Source: an uncultured Prevotella sp. (lineage in GTDB: Bacteria > Bacteroidota > Bacteroidia > Bacteroidales > Bacteroidaceae). Taken from it: DNA of 21,613 nucleotides. The stretch lies in the NCBI GenBank assembly GCA_900550035.1, contig URQS01000055.1:1-21613 (forward strand), in the 5' to 3' direction. This document shows positions 1 to 6,138 of the stretch, in pieces. How positions within the stretch are numbered: the first letter of the stretch is position 1; each line of letters opens with the position of its first letter. Position numbers and translations under genes: made by a program. The notes below the pieces were generated by a model. The model had not been told where the DNA came from and made no database searches. It was given only the letters and a program-made list of their open reading frames with translations.

Positions 1-54
1 TTGCTCAGGTACTTATAAAATAAGTTAAACTAAAATGCTGCGGAATTTAGGTTA

Positions 55-86
55 TTGAGAGTTATCCGTGATAAATATTACCTTTG
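55..86 (+). promoter_or_regulatory. Bacteroidota-type promoter for the TPR gene
   Basis: TACCTTTG at 79-86 matches the Bacteroidota -7 consensus TAnnTTTG. TTG at 55-57 lies 21 nt upstream, which suits the -33 element. Transcription would start near position 93, giving a 5' leader of about 37 nt that is AT-rich and has no Shine-Dalgarno site. This is motif matching only. Confidence 0.6.
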
Positions 87-129
87 AGGGCACATATTGT
101 AAACCTAATAATAATATCCACTAACGACA

Positions 130-1002
130 ATGAATATATTCAAAGCTTTATTCGGCAGCAAGAGTAAGCCGACAGAAGAGGTAAAGAATGACGTGACACG
201 TGATTTCAACGTGCTGAAGTATGACGGTGTGCGCGCTTTGCGCGAACGCCAGTTCGACTATGCCGTACAGTGTCTTGTGCGGGCTATTGAAATGAACGGT
301 GCCGACCTGGAGTGTCGTGACTATCTGTCGCAGGCTTATATCGCCACCGACAATCTGTCGCAGGCTTACGAACAGTTGCAGAAGATGGCTGAAGAGTGTC
401 CTGATAATATAGCAGTTTTATTGCGCATGGCTGATGTGGCGTATATGATGGAGAATTATACGGCTATGGCTGATGTGTGCGAGAAGGCAATGATGCTCGA
501 TGCCGAGAACATTCAGGTCTATTTCTTCTATGCCAAGGCGTGCTGCGGTCATGGGGACTTGACCAATGCTGTGGTGATGCTGAGCAAGGCATTGTTGCTG
601 AATGCTGATTTTGATGCAGCCCGATTGCTGCGTGGCGAATTGCTGCTTGAGAGTGGTGACGTTGAAGAAGCAGCCGAGGATGCTGATACTTTGTGCGCAC
701 GCATTGAAGGCAATGAGGACGTGCTGCTGCTCAAGGCACGTGTAGAGAAAGCCAAGGGATGTATGGCGGAAGCAGAAATTGCCTATGGTAAGGTGATTGA
801 CGCCAATCCGTTCTCGATCGATGCTTATAGAGAACGTAGCGAGGTGCGTAGGGCGTTGGGCGACGATGAAGGTGCCAATGCTGATGAGGCTGCTGCCAAT
901 GAGATGCAGCAGGAGACCCCGCAGCCTAACGAAGGCATTGAGCAGAATATAAAGAAGAAAATGCAGCAAATGGACCCGTATAAGGTTTTTAATAATGAGT
1001 AA
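130..1002 (+). CDS. TPR-repeat protein
   Basis: A 290-residue soluble protein made almost entirely of tetratricopeptide repeats. Seven 34-residue units can be laid out in register from about residue 26 to 263 (26-59, 60-93, 94-127, 128-161, 162-195, 196-229, 230-263). They show the usual small and aromatic residues at the helix A/B positions, for example 'AYEQLQKMAEECPDN' and 'GDLTNAVVMLSKALLLN'. The N-terminus (MNIFKALFG) is a short amphipathic stretch, not a clear signal peptide. The C-terminal tail after 263 is polar, Gln/Lys-rich and probably disordered. TPR arrays are protein-interaction scaffolds; the partner cannot be told from sequence. The ATG at 130 follows a well-placed promoter, and a GC-rich palindrome begins right after the stop. 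The next genes have their own promoter, so the TPR gene is probably monocistronic. Confidence 0.85.
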   Translation: MNIFKALFGSKSKPTEEVKNDVTRDFNVLKYDGVRALRERQFDYAVQCLVRAIEMNGADLECRDYLSQAYIATDNLSQAYEQLQKMAEECPDNIAVLLRMADVAYMMENYTAMADVCEKAMMLDAENIQVYFFYAKACCGHGDLTNAVVMLSKALLLNADFDAARLLRGELLLESGDVEEAAEDADTLCARIEGNEDVLLLKARVEKAKGCMAEAEIAYGKVIDANPFSIDAYRERSEVRRALGDDEGANADEAAANEMQQETPQPNEGIEQNIKKKMQQMDPYKVFNNE

Positions 1003-1046
1003 AGCCCCACCCCCGGCCCCTCCCCCGTAGGGAGGGGAGCGGTATG
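1003..1046 (+). repeat. GC-rich palindromic intergenic repeat, copy 1
   Basis: Begins at the base after the TPR stop codon. It has a GCCCC-ACCCCC outer part and an 8-bp perfect stem (CCCCTCCC 1017-1024 with GGGAGGGG 1030-1037, loop of 5). It then ends in an AGnGGTATG-like edge. Related copies lie at 3557, 3695, 4841, 4943 and 5011. It could act as a transcript-end hairpin but lacks a downstream T tract. Confidence 0.8.
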
Positions 1047-1167
1047 CTTGGCTGCTTGTTTTCTTGTCCACTATATATATATAATAAGGTGAAATCTTAT
1101 ATATGGTTTCGCTTTTTGTGGATTTGTAAGAAAATGAGTAATTTTATTGACATTTTATTGCAAAAAA

Positions 1168-1199
1168 TTTGTTTGAGACAAATAATTGTTTTACATTTG
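1168..1199 (+). promoter_or_regulatory. Promoter of the aromatic amino acid (pheA) operon
   Basis: TTTG at 1168-1171, a 20-nt spacer, then TACATTTG at 1192-1199 form a full match to the Bacteroidota consensus. The expected start near 1206 leaves only about 19 nt, A-rich and without Shine-Dalgarno, before the leader-peptide ATG at 1225. Such a short distance is what a leader-peptide attenuator needs. Confidence 0.75.
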
Positions 1200-1224
1200 C
1201 ACAAAACAAAAATAAAACCAAGTT

Positions 1225-1308
1225 ATGAATAACGTATTTGCAAACATTTATCGATTTTACTTTTACTTTACAAGAAATTGTGAAGCGGTAAGTCGTGTGC
1301 AAATTTAG
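1225..1308 (+). CDS. Phe/Tyr-rich leader peptide of the pheA operon attenuator
   Basis: A 27-codon ORF with ATG at 1225 and TAG at 1306-1308. It encodes MNNVFANIYRFYFYFTRNCE followed by AVSRVQI. Codons 11-15 are Phe-Tyr-Phe-Tyr-Phe, with Phe5 and Tyr9 before them: 4 Phe and 3 Tyr within the first 15 codons. It lies between a good promoter and an intrinsic terminator, upstream of genes that make exactly these two amino acids. Known leader peptides such as enteric PheL work by ribosome stalling at such codons. Stalling at 1255-1269 would leave the antiterminator arm (from 1279) free. A ribosome that reads on to the stop would cover or melt it. The peptide itself probably has no other function. 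Translation is not proven, but the codon run and the overlapping hairpins make chance unlikely. Confidence 0.85.
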   Translation: MNNVFANIYRFYFYFTRNCEAVSRVQI

Positions 1309-1382
1309 ACTTAGGTTAGAGTGTATAAATAATAAATAATATACGAACCCCGCTTCACACAAACGTGAAAGCGGGGTTTTTT
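1279..1382 (+). promoter_or_regulatory. Transcription attenuator: alternative antiterminator and terminator hairpins
   Basis: Terminator: 5' arm 1346-1358 (AACCCCGCTTCAC) pairs with 3' arm 1365-1378 (GTGAAAGCGGGGTT) through 13 bp with one bulged A. The loop is 6 nt and a T run follows (1377-1382). Antiterminator: 1279-1288 (TGTGAAGCGG), inside the leader ORF, pairs perfectly with 1350-1359 (CCGCTTCACA), which includes most of the terminator's 5' arm. A second helix, 1293-1298 with 1341-1346 (one G-U pair), extends it. The two folds cannot coexist. pheA starts at 1394, 12 nt after the T run. Predicted logic: Phe or Tyr shortage stalls the ribosome at 1255-1269, the antiterminator forms and the operon is transcribed; sufficiency allows termination. 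Confidence 0.85.
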
Positions 1383-1393
1383 AATTTAATACA

Positions 1394-2224
1394 ATGAAGA
1401 GAATAGCTATACAGGGCTTCCACGGCTCTTTTCACGACATCGCCGCCCATCAGTACTTCAAAGGCGAGCAGATACAGCTTATTTGCTGTGCCACCTTCGA
1501 GCAGGTGTACGAGAATATGCGACGCGACCCTACCGTGATAGGCATGACGGCGATAGAGAATACTATAGCAGGAAGTTTGCTGCACAACTATCAGTTGCTG
1601 CGCGATTCGGGTGCTACTGTGGTGGGCGAGCATAAGCTTCACATCGAGCATTGCATCTGCTGTCTGCCCGACGATGACTGGTCTACGGTTACCGAGGTGC
1701 ACTCTCATCCGGTGGCGCTGGCGCAATGCAACGCTTTCCTTGCCAATCATCCCGACATAAAGGCTGTTGAGGCTGAGGACACGGCTGGTTCGGCAGAGTA
1801 CATAGCCAAATACAAGTGCAAGGGATGGGCTGCTATCTGCAACGCTTCGGCTGCAAAACTCTACGGACTGAAGGTGCTGCAAGACCAGATACAGGACAAC
1901 AAGCATAACTACACAAGGTTTCTGGTGGTAGCCAATCCCAACAAGGCCGACTTCCTCCGTCCGCTTGAGAAGGCCAACAAGTCGAGCATCGTATTTCATG
2001 TGGCTCACGAGGAAGGCTCGCTGTCGAAGGTGCTGACAATTCTCTCGTTCTATGGCATTAACCTCACGAAGATACAGTCGCTGCCAGTCATCGGGTGTGA
2101 ATGGGAATATCTGTTCTACGTCGACCTGACGTTCGACAATCTGACACGCTATCGGCAGAGCATCGATGCAATAATTCCACTGACACGCTCGCTCAAGATA
2201 CTTGGAGAATACGAGGCGTGCTAA
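1394..2224 (+). CDS. pheA: Prephenate dehydratase
   Basis: A 276-residue cytoplasmic enzyme converting prephenate to phenylpyruvate, the committed step to phenylalanine. The catalytic domain spans about 1-185. It shows the N-terminal 'GFHGSFHD' motif, 'ENTIAGS' at 55-61, 'SHPVALAQC' at 104-112, and the hallmark TRF at 174-176. A C-terminal ACT domain (about 195-276) starts with 'EEGSLSKVL', equivalent to the GALxxVL Phe-binding motif. Where many feedback-inhibited PheA proteins have ESRP there is IQSLP (227-231), so allosteric behaviour may differ. There is no fused chorismate mutase; that activity is in the DAHP synthase fusion downstream. It is the first gene after the Phe/Tyr attenuator. 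The ATG at 1394 fits the family N-terminus. Confidence 0.95.
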   Translation: MKRIAIQGFHGSFHDIAAHQYFKGEQIQLICCATFEQVYENMRRDPTVIGMTAIENTIAGSLLHNYQLLRDSGATVVGEHKLHIEHCICCLPDDDWSTVTEVHSHPVALAQCNAFLANHPDIKAVEAEDTAGSAEYIAKYKCKGWAAICNASAAKLYGLKVLQDQIQDNKHNYTRFLVVANPNKADFLRPLEKANKSSIVFHVAHEEGSLSKVLTILSFYGINLTKIQSLPVIGCEWEYLFYVDLTFDNLTRYRQSIDAIIPLTRSLKILGEYEAC

Positions 2225-2228
2225 GCAC

Positions 2229-2343
2229 GCAATTAGGAATGTTGAGTTTTGAATTTTGAATTGGTTGCGGCAGAGCCGCAATGAAGAGTTTATAAATTTG
2301 GAATTTCATAACTTAAAAATCAAAACTCTATAATTCCTAATCG
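2229..2343. repeat. Imperfect inverted repeat between pheA and the aminotransferase gene
   Basis: Arms of about 24 nt, 2229-2252 and 2320-2343, are near-complementary (GCaATTAGGAAT..GAGTTTTGA against its inverse). Inside is a second hairpin TTGCGGC-AGA-GCCGCAA (2265-2281). To the right, 2352-2386 repeats TTCAAAACTCAAAAATCAAA-type sequence that is inverse to 2243-2262. The spacer thus has a folded, MITE-like or BIME-like look. No coding capacity was found. Confidence 0.65.
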
Positions 2344-2387
2344 CTGAAGGCGACTAATTCAAAACTCAAAAATCAAAATTCAAAACT

Positions 2388-3554
2388 ATGAAAATACAAC
2401 CCGCCGACCGACTCTCGTTGGTTCAAGAATATTACTTCTCGCGCAAGCTCAAAGAGGTTGCCAAACTGAATGCTGAGGGACAGGACATAATCTCCCTCGC
2501 TATAGGATCGCCCGACATGCCACCGTCGAAGCAGACTATTGACAAACTGTGTGAGGTGGCGTCAAAGCCCGAGGCACATGGCTATCAGCCCACAATGGGT
2601 ACGCCGGAGCTGCGTGAGGCAATGGCGGGATTCTACAAGCGCTGGTATGGTGTCGACGTCGACCCGAAGACCGAGGTGCAACCGCTCATAGGTTCGAAGG
2701 AAGGCATTCTGCATGTGACACTGGCTTTTGTCAATCCAGGCGAACAGGTGCTGGTGCCAAATCCCGGTTATCCTACATACACATCGTTGAGCAAGATTCT
2801 CGGTGCCGAGATTGTCAACTACAATCTGCGTGAGGATAACGGATGGCAGCCCGACTTTGACGAACTGGAGAAGATGGACCTCTCGCGTGTCAGACTGATG
2901 TGGACCAACTATCCCAATATGCCTACCGGTGGCAACGCTCGCCGTGAGACCTACGAACGACTCGTCGCTTTCGCCAAGAAGCACAACATTGTGGTGGTGA
3001 ACGACAATCCCTACTCGTTCATCTTGAACGACAATCCGATGTCGCTGCTGCAGGTGCCAGGTGCAAAGGACTGCTGCATTGAGTTCAACTCGATGTCGAA
3101 GAGCCACAACATGCCGGGTTGGCGTGTGGGAATGTGCGTGTCTAACCCAATGTTCATTTCGTGGATATTGAAGATAAAGAGCAACATCGACTCGGGCACA
3201 TTCCGAGGAATACAGCTCGCAGCTGCCGAGGCTTACAATACCAACACTCACGAATGGCATCGCGAGGCTAACATCACCACCTACCGTCGTCGTCGCGACA
3301 TTGCCGAGCAGATAATGACCGAACTCGGATGTACGTTCGATCCCAATCAGGTGGGAATGTTCCTTTGGGGCAAGATTCCCGAGAAGTATAAAAACTGCGA
3401 AGAACTCACCGAGCGTGTGCTGCACGAGGCACGGGTGTTCATCACTCCGGGATTCATCTTCGGAAGCAACGGACAGCGATACATACGAATCAGTCTGTGC
3501 GCCAAGGACGAGAAAATCAAGGAGGCGCTGGAGAGAGTGAAAACAATGAAATAG
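2388..3554 (+). CDS. PLP-dependent class I aminotransferase, likely aromatic aminotransferase
   Basis: A 388-residue fold-type I aminotransferase of the aspartate/LL-diaminopimelate aminotransferase group. The PLP lysine is K238 in 'SMSKSHNMPGWRVG'. 'NYPNMPTGG' (174-182) is the NPxNPTG-type motif, 'NDNPYS' (205-210) holds the Asp that contacts the PLP ring nitrogen, and the substrate-carboxylate Arg lies in 'RYIRISLC' near the C-terminus. Flanking prephenate dehydratase and DAHP synthase suggest it transaminates phenylpyruvate and 4-hydroxyphenylpyruvate to Phe and Tyr. This is inference from position: the family has broad specificity, and aspartate or diaminopimelate aminotransferase activity is possible. 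It lies 163 nt after pheA across a repeat-rich spacer, with no clear promoter, so co-transcription from the attenuated promoter is likely. Confidence 0.85.
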   Translation: MKIQPADRLSLVQEYYFSRKLKEVAKLNAEGQDIISLAIGSPDMPPSKQTIDKLCEVASKPEAHGYQPTMGTPELREAMAGFYKRWYGVDVDPKTEVQPLIGSKEGILHVTLAFVNPGEQVLVPNPGYPTYTSLSKILGAEIVNYNLREDNGWQPDFDELEKMDLSRVRLMWTNYPNMPTGGNARRETYERLVAFAKKHNIVVVNDNPYSFILNDNPMSLLQVPGAKDCCIEFNSMSKSHNMPGWRVGMCVSNPMFISWILKIKSNIDSGTFRGIQLAAAEAYNTNTHEWHREANITTYRRRRDIAEQIMTELGCTFDPNQVGMFLWGKIPEKYKNCEELTERVLHEARVFITPGFIFGSNGQRYIRISLCAKDEKIKEALERVKTMK

Positions 3555-3556
3555 AA

Positions 3557-3744
3557 AGCCCCACCCCCAGCCCCTCCCCCGCAGGGAGGGGAGTGATATG
3601 CACAGCTAATAATGGGGGAATCAACATAAGTTGGTATTAAAACAGAGAGTATAAGAAATAAGATAATAAGAAATACAATAATAACAAAATAAGCCTTACA
3701 TACTACTCCACTCCCTACGTGGGAGGGACAAGGGGGTAGGGCTT
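3557..3744. repeat. Facing pair of GC-rich palindromic repeats (copies 2 and 3)
   Basis: Copy 2 (3557-3600, forward) begins 3 nt after the aminotransferase stop; its core is CCCCTCCC 3571-3578 paired with GGGAGGGG 3584-3591. Copy 3 (3695-3744) is the same element in inverse orientation, ending 16 nt before the next ATG. Both have the GCCC-tACCCCC edge outward and the AGTnnTATG edge inward. The whole spacer can therefore fold as one large inverted repeat around an A-rich middle (3601-3694) in which I see nothing else. Confidence 0.75.
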
Positions 3745-3760
3745 CTAAACGATTACGACT

Positions 3761-4828
3761 ATGGATTTAGAATTACAGCCATTAAACTTACCGAGTGACA
3801 ACCCACGCCCATTCGTAATTGCCGGACCTTGTTCGGCTGAGACCGAGGAGCAAGTAATGACAACTGCACAGCAGCTCAAGAAGCTTGGATGCAAGATGTT
3901 CCGTGCCGGTATTTGGAAACCGCGTACCAAACCGGGTGGATTCGAGGGCAACGGCGAGATGGCTCTGCCTTGGATGAAGCAGGTGAAGGAAGAGACAGGC
4001 ATGCTCACAGCTACTGAGGTGGCAACTCCTGAGCACGTGGAACTGGCTCTGAAGTATGGCATTGACATATTGTGGGTGGGAGCACGTACATCTGCCAACC
4101 CGTTCGCCATGCAGGCTCTTGCCGACAGCCTTAAGGGTGTTGACGTTCCGGTGTTCGTGAAGAACCCTGTCAATCCCGACCTTGAGTTGTGGATTGGTGC
4201 TATGGAGCGTATCAATCAGGCTGGTGTAAAGCGTATGGCTGCCATCCATCGCGGTTTCTCAAGCTTCGACAAGAAGATTTACCGCAACCTGCCTATGTGG
4301 CAGATTCCAATCGAGCTGCGCCGTCGCATTCCAGACCTTCCAATCATCTGCGACCCGAGCCATATTGGCGGTCGCCGCGAACTGATTGCTCCGCTCTGCC
4401 AGCAGGCTATGGACCTTGGCTTCGACGGACTTATGGTAGAGAGCCATTGCTCGCCCGACAACGCATGGAGCGACGCCAAGCAGCAGGTTACTCCCGATGT
4501 GCTCGACTACATTCTCGGACTGCTCGTAGTGCGTTCGGAGACTGTTACCACTGAGGGCATTCACGAATTGCGTAAGCAGATTGACGAACTCGACAACAGC
4601 TTGATGGAACTCCTTGCCAAGCGTATGCGCGTGTGCCGCGAGATTGGCCAGTACAAGAAGGAGCATAACATGACCATTCTTCAGACAGTACGCTACAACG
4701 AGATTCTCGACAAGCGTGGAGCACAAGGTTCGCTCTGCGGTATGGATTCGGAGTTTGTCAAGGAAATCTTCGAGCACATACACGAGGAGTCGGTAAGACA
4801 GCAGATGGAGATAATTAATCAAAAGTAA
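3761..4828 (+). CDS. Bifunctional DAHP synthase (type I-beta) / chorismate mutase (AroQ)
   Basis: A 355-residue fusion. Residues about 15-255 are a KDO8P-synthase-like DAHP synthase that condenses PEP and erythrose 4-phosphate, the first shikimate-pathway step. Visible motifs are 'AGPCSAET' with metal-ligand Cys24, 'RAGIWKPRTKPGGFEG' (48-63), 'KNPVNPD' (134-140), 'IHRGFSS', 'CDPSHIGGRR' with His201, and 'VESHC' with Glu227. Residues about 265-350 are an all-helical AroQ chorismate mutase. R271, R288, K299, R311 and Q347/Q348 fall at spacings matching E. coli mutase R11, R28, K39, R51 and Q88. The mutase is C-terminal, as in the known Porphyromonas-type enzyme; in Bacillus-type fusions it is N-terminal. 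In such fusions the mutase domain also gives feedback control by prephenate. The gene links pathway entry to the prephenate branch point. Confidence 0.93.
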   Translation: MDLELQPLNLPSDNPRPFVIAGPCSAETEEQVMTTAQQLKKLGCKMFRAGIWKPRTKPGGFEGNGEMALPWMKQVKEETGMLTATEVATPEHVELALKYGIDILWVGARTSANPFAMQALADSLKGVDVPVFVKNPVNPDLELWIGAMERINQAGVKRMAAIHRGFSSFDKKIYRNLPMWQIPIELRRRIPDLPIICDPSHIGGRRELIAPLCQQAMDLGFDGLMVESHCSPDNAWSDAKQQVTPDVLDYILGLLVVRSETVTTEGIHELRKQIDELDNSLMELLAKRMRVCREIGQYKKEHNMTILQTVRYNEILDKRGAQGSLCGMDSEFVKEIFEHIHEESVRQQMEIINQK

Positions 4829-4840
4829 AAAGCGCTCACA

Positions 4841-5065
4841 AGGCCCCACCCCCTTGCCCCTCCCCCGCAAGGAGGGGAGTAGTATGAACCGACTACTTAC
4901 AATTTTTAAACAATAACCAAACAGCCCAACAATCCCTTACATCCACAAAATCACATCACTCCCCTCCCTGCGGGGGAGGGGTCGGGGGTAGGGCTTTTCC
5001 CCTAATATTCCCACAAAATCACATCACTCCCCTCCCTACGGGGGAGGGGTCGGGGGTAGGGCTTC
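4841..5065. repeat. GC-rich palindromic repeats (copies 4-6), the last two in tandem
   Basis: Copy 4 (4841-4886, forward) follows the DAHP synthase gene, with stem CCCCTCC 4857-4863 and GGAGGGG 4871-4877. Copies 5 (4943-4996) and 6 (5011-5065) are inverse and lie in tandem with a 68-nt period. Both contain CCACAAAATCACATCACTCC followed by the palindrome and GGTCGGGGGTAGGGCTT, and the palindrome and tail differ at only one loop base (G or A). Copy 6 ends 15 nt before the tyrA ATG. This indicates a recent local duplication of one arm of a facing pair. Confidence 0.8.
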
Positions 5066-5080
5066 CAATTTTATATATAT

Positions 5081-5872
5081 ATGAAAATTCTAATCCTTGG
5101 TGCCGGCAAGATGGGCAGTTTCTTTCTCGATGTATTAAGTTTCGACCACGAGACTGCTGTATACGAGAAGGATCCGAAGCGTATGCGCTTCACATACAAC
5201 TGCCAGCGTTTCACCACGCTCGACGAGATAAAGGAGTTCCAGCCGCAGCTCGTCATCAATGCCGTGACACTAAAATACACTATATCAGCATTCAAGGAAG
5301 TGATGCCCGTGCTTCCCGACGACTGCATCATCAGCGACATTTCGTCTGTAAAGACCAATCTGAAGGAGTTTTACGAGCAGTCGGGACATCCATACGTGTC
5401 TACTCACCCAATGTTCGGACCTACATTCGCCAACCTCGGACAACTGTCTGAAGAGAATGCCATCATCATTACCGAGGGCGACTATATGGGTCGCATCTTC
5501 TTTAAGGACCTCTATGCACGATTGGGACTCAACATCTACGAGTACACCTTCGAGGAGCACGACAAGACTGTGGCTTACTCATTGAGTACACCATTCGTCA
5601 GCACCTTCGTATTCTCTGCTGTCATGAAGCATCAGGATGCACCGGGCACCACCTTCAAGCGCCATCTGCGCATAGCTAAGGGAGTGCTCAACGAGGACGA
5701 CTATCTGCTGCAGGAAATTCTGTTCAACCCGTACACCAGTGGACAGGTGGCACAGATACGTGAAGAACTGGGTGAACTGATTGACATCATCGACAATAAG
5801 GACGCCAAGCGCATGAAGGCTTATCTCACAAAGATTCGCAACAACGTGAAGCAGGATATTGAGAATATATAA
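5081..5872 (+). CDS. tyrA: Prephenate dehydrogenase
   Basis: A 263-residue enzyme that oxidatively decarboxylates prephenate to 4-hydroxyphenylpyruvate, the tyrosine branch. The N-terminal Rossmann fold has GAGKMG (7-12). 'DISSVK' (86-91) and 'THPMFGP' (108-114, catalytic His109) are the prephenate-dehydrogenase motifs. The C-terminal half is the helical dimerisation domain. There is no ACT or chorismate mutase domain, so direct allosteric Tyr control is not evident; regulation would fall on the operon attenuator and on the DAHP synthase/mutase fusion. It is the last gene of the aromatic cluster. Confidence 0.93.
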   Translation: MKILILGAGKMGSFFLDVLSFDHETAVYEKDPKRMRFTYNCQRFTTLDEIKEFQPQLVINAVTLKYTISAFKEVMPVLPDDCIISDISSVKTNLKEFYEQSGHPYVSTHPMFGPTFANLGQLSEENAIIITEGDYMGRIFFKDLYARLGLNIYEYTFEEHDKTVAYSLSTPFVSTFVFSAVMKHQDAPGTTFKRHLRIAKGVLNEDDYLLQEILFNPYTSGQVAQIREELGELIDIIDNKDAKRMKAYLTKIRNNVKQDIENI

Positions 5873-5943
5873 ATACGTATCAATCTTTCAGTAGTAAAGT
5901 GCATTGCTTACAAAACGAAAGTAATTGTGTGTGATTTCATTGC

Positions 5944-5967
5944 AAATCGTATATTAATGCGATTTTT
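5944..5967 (+). terminator. Possible weak terminator after tyrA
   Basis: AAATCG (5944-5949) and CGATTT (5960-5965) form a 6-bp stem with a 10-nt loop, and the T run extends to 5967. It lies between the tyrA stop and the ilvD promoter. The stem is AT-rich and short, so this is a weak call. Confidence 0.35.
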
Positions 5968-5980
5968 TAGAATAAAATTG

Positions 5981-6011
5981 TTGGTAGTTATGCAAAATCT
6001 GATTACCTTTG
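5981..6011 (+). promoter_or_regulatory. Promoter of the ilvD-ilvB-ilvN operon
   Basis: TTG at 5981-5983, 20-nt spacer, TACCTTTG at 6004-6011. Expected start near 6018, which gives a leader of about 120 nt before ilvD. The leader has a weak CAATAG/CTATTG stem and a 10-bp palindrome TTGAATTCAA, but no terminator with a T run and no branched-chain-rich leader peptide. Confidence 0.7.
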
Positions 6012-6138
6012 CAGCAATAGATAGTGTTCAAGGATAGCTATTGTATAAATCGAACAGCCCCTACGATTGAATTCAAGGCGATAGACATGGGACACTTTAT
6101 GCAAGAAAATAAAAGAAATAGATAAACCAAGAAACAAT

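Noticed and set aside
1355..2281. 308-residue open frame antisense to pheA
   Set aside because: It is a frame shadow of pheA on the opposite strand with no recognisable domain and no promoter; the + strand gene is unambiguous.
2293..2300. TAAATTTG as an internal promoter -7 box before the aminotransferase gene
   Set aside because: The nearest TTG is 25 nt upstream, outside the usual 19-21 nt, and the box lies in an AT-rich repeat where such matches are common.
2562..3425. 287-residue open frame antisense to the aminotransferase gene
   Set aside because: Shadow frame: His/Val-rich translation with no motifs, entirely inside a well-supported gene.
1003..5065. GC-rich palindromes as a CRISPR array or attachment sites
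   Set aside because: Spacing is irregular, orientation alternates, there are no uniform spacers, and no cas, integrase or transposase gene is present.
6024..6125. Short GTG-started ORF (33 codons, internal ATG at 6087) in the ilvD leader as a possible branched-chain leader peptide
   Set aside because: It has only three Ile codons, spread out, no Val or Leu run, and no terminator/antiterminator pair follows. Nothing supports attenuation here.
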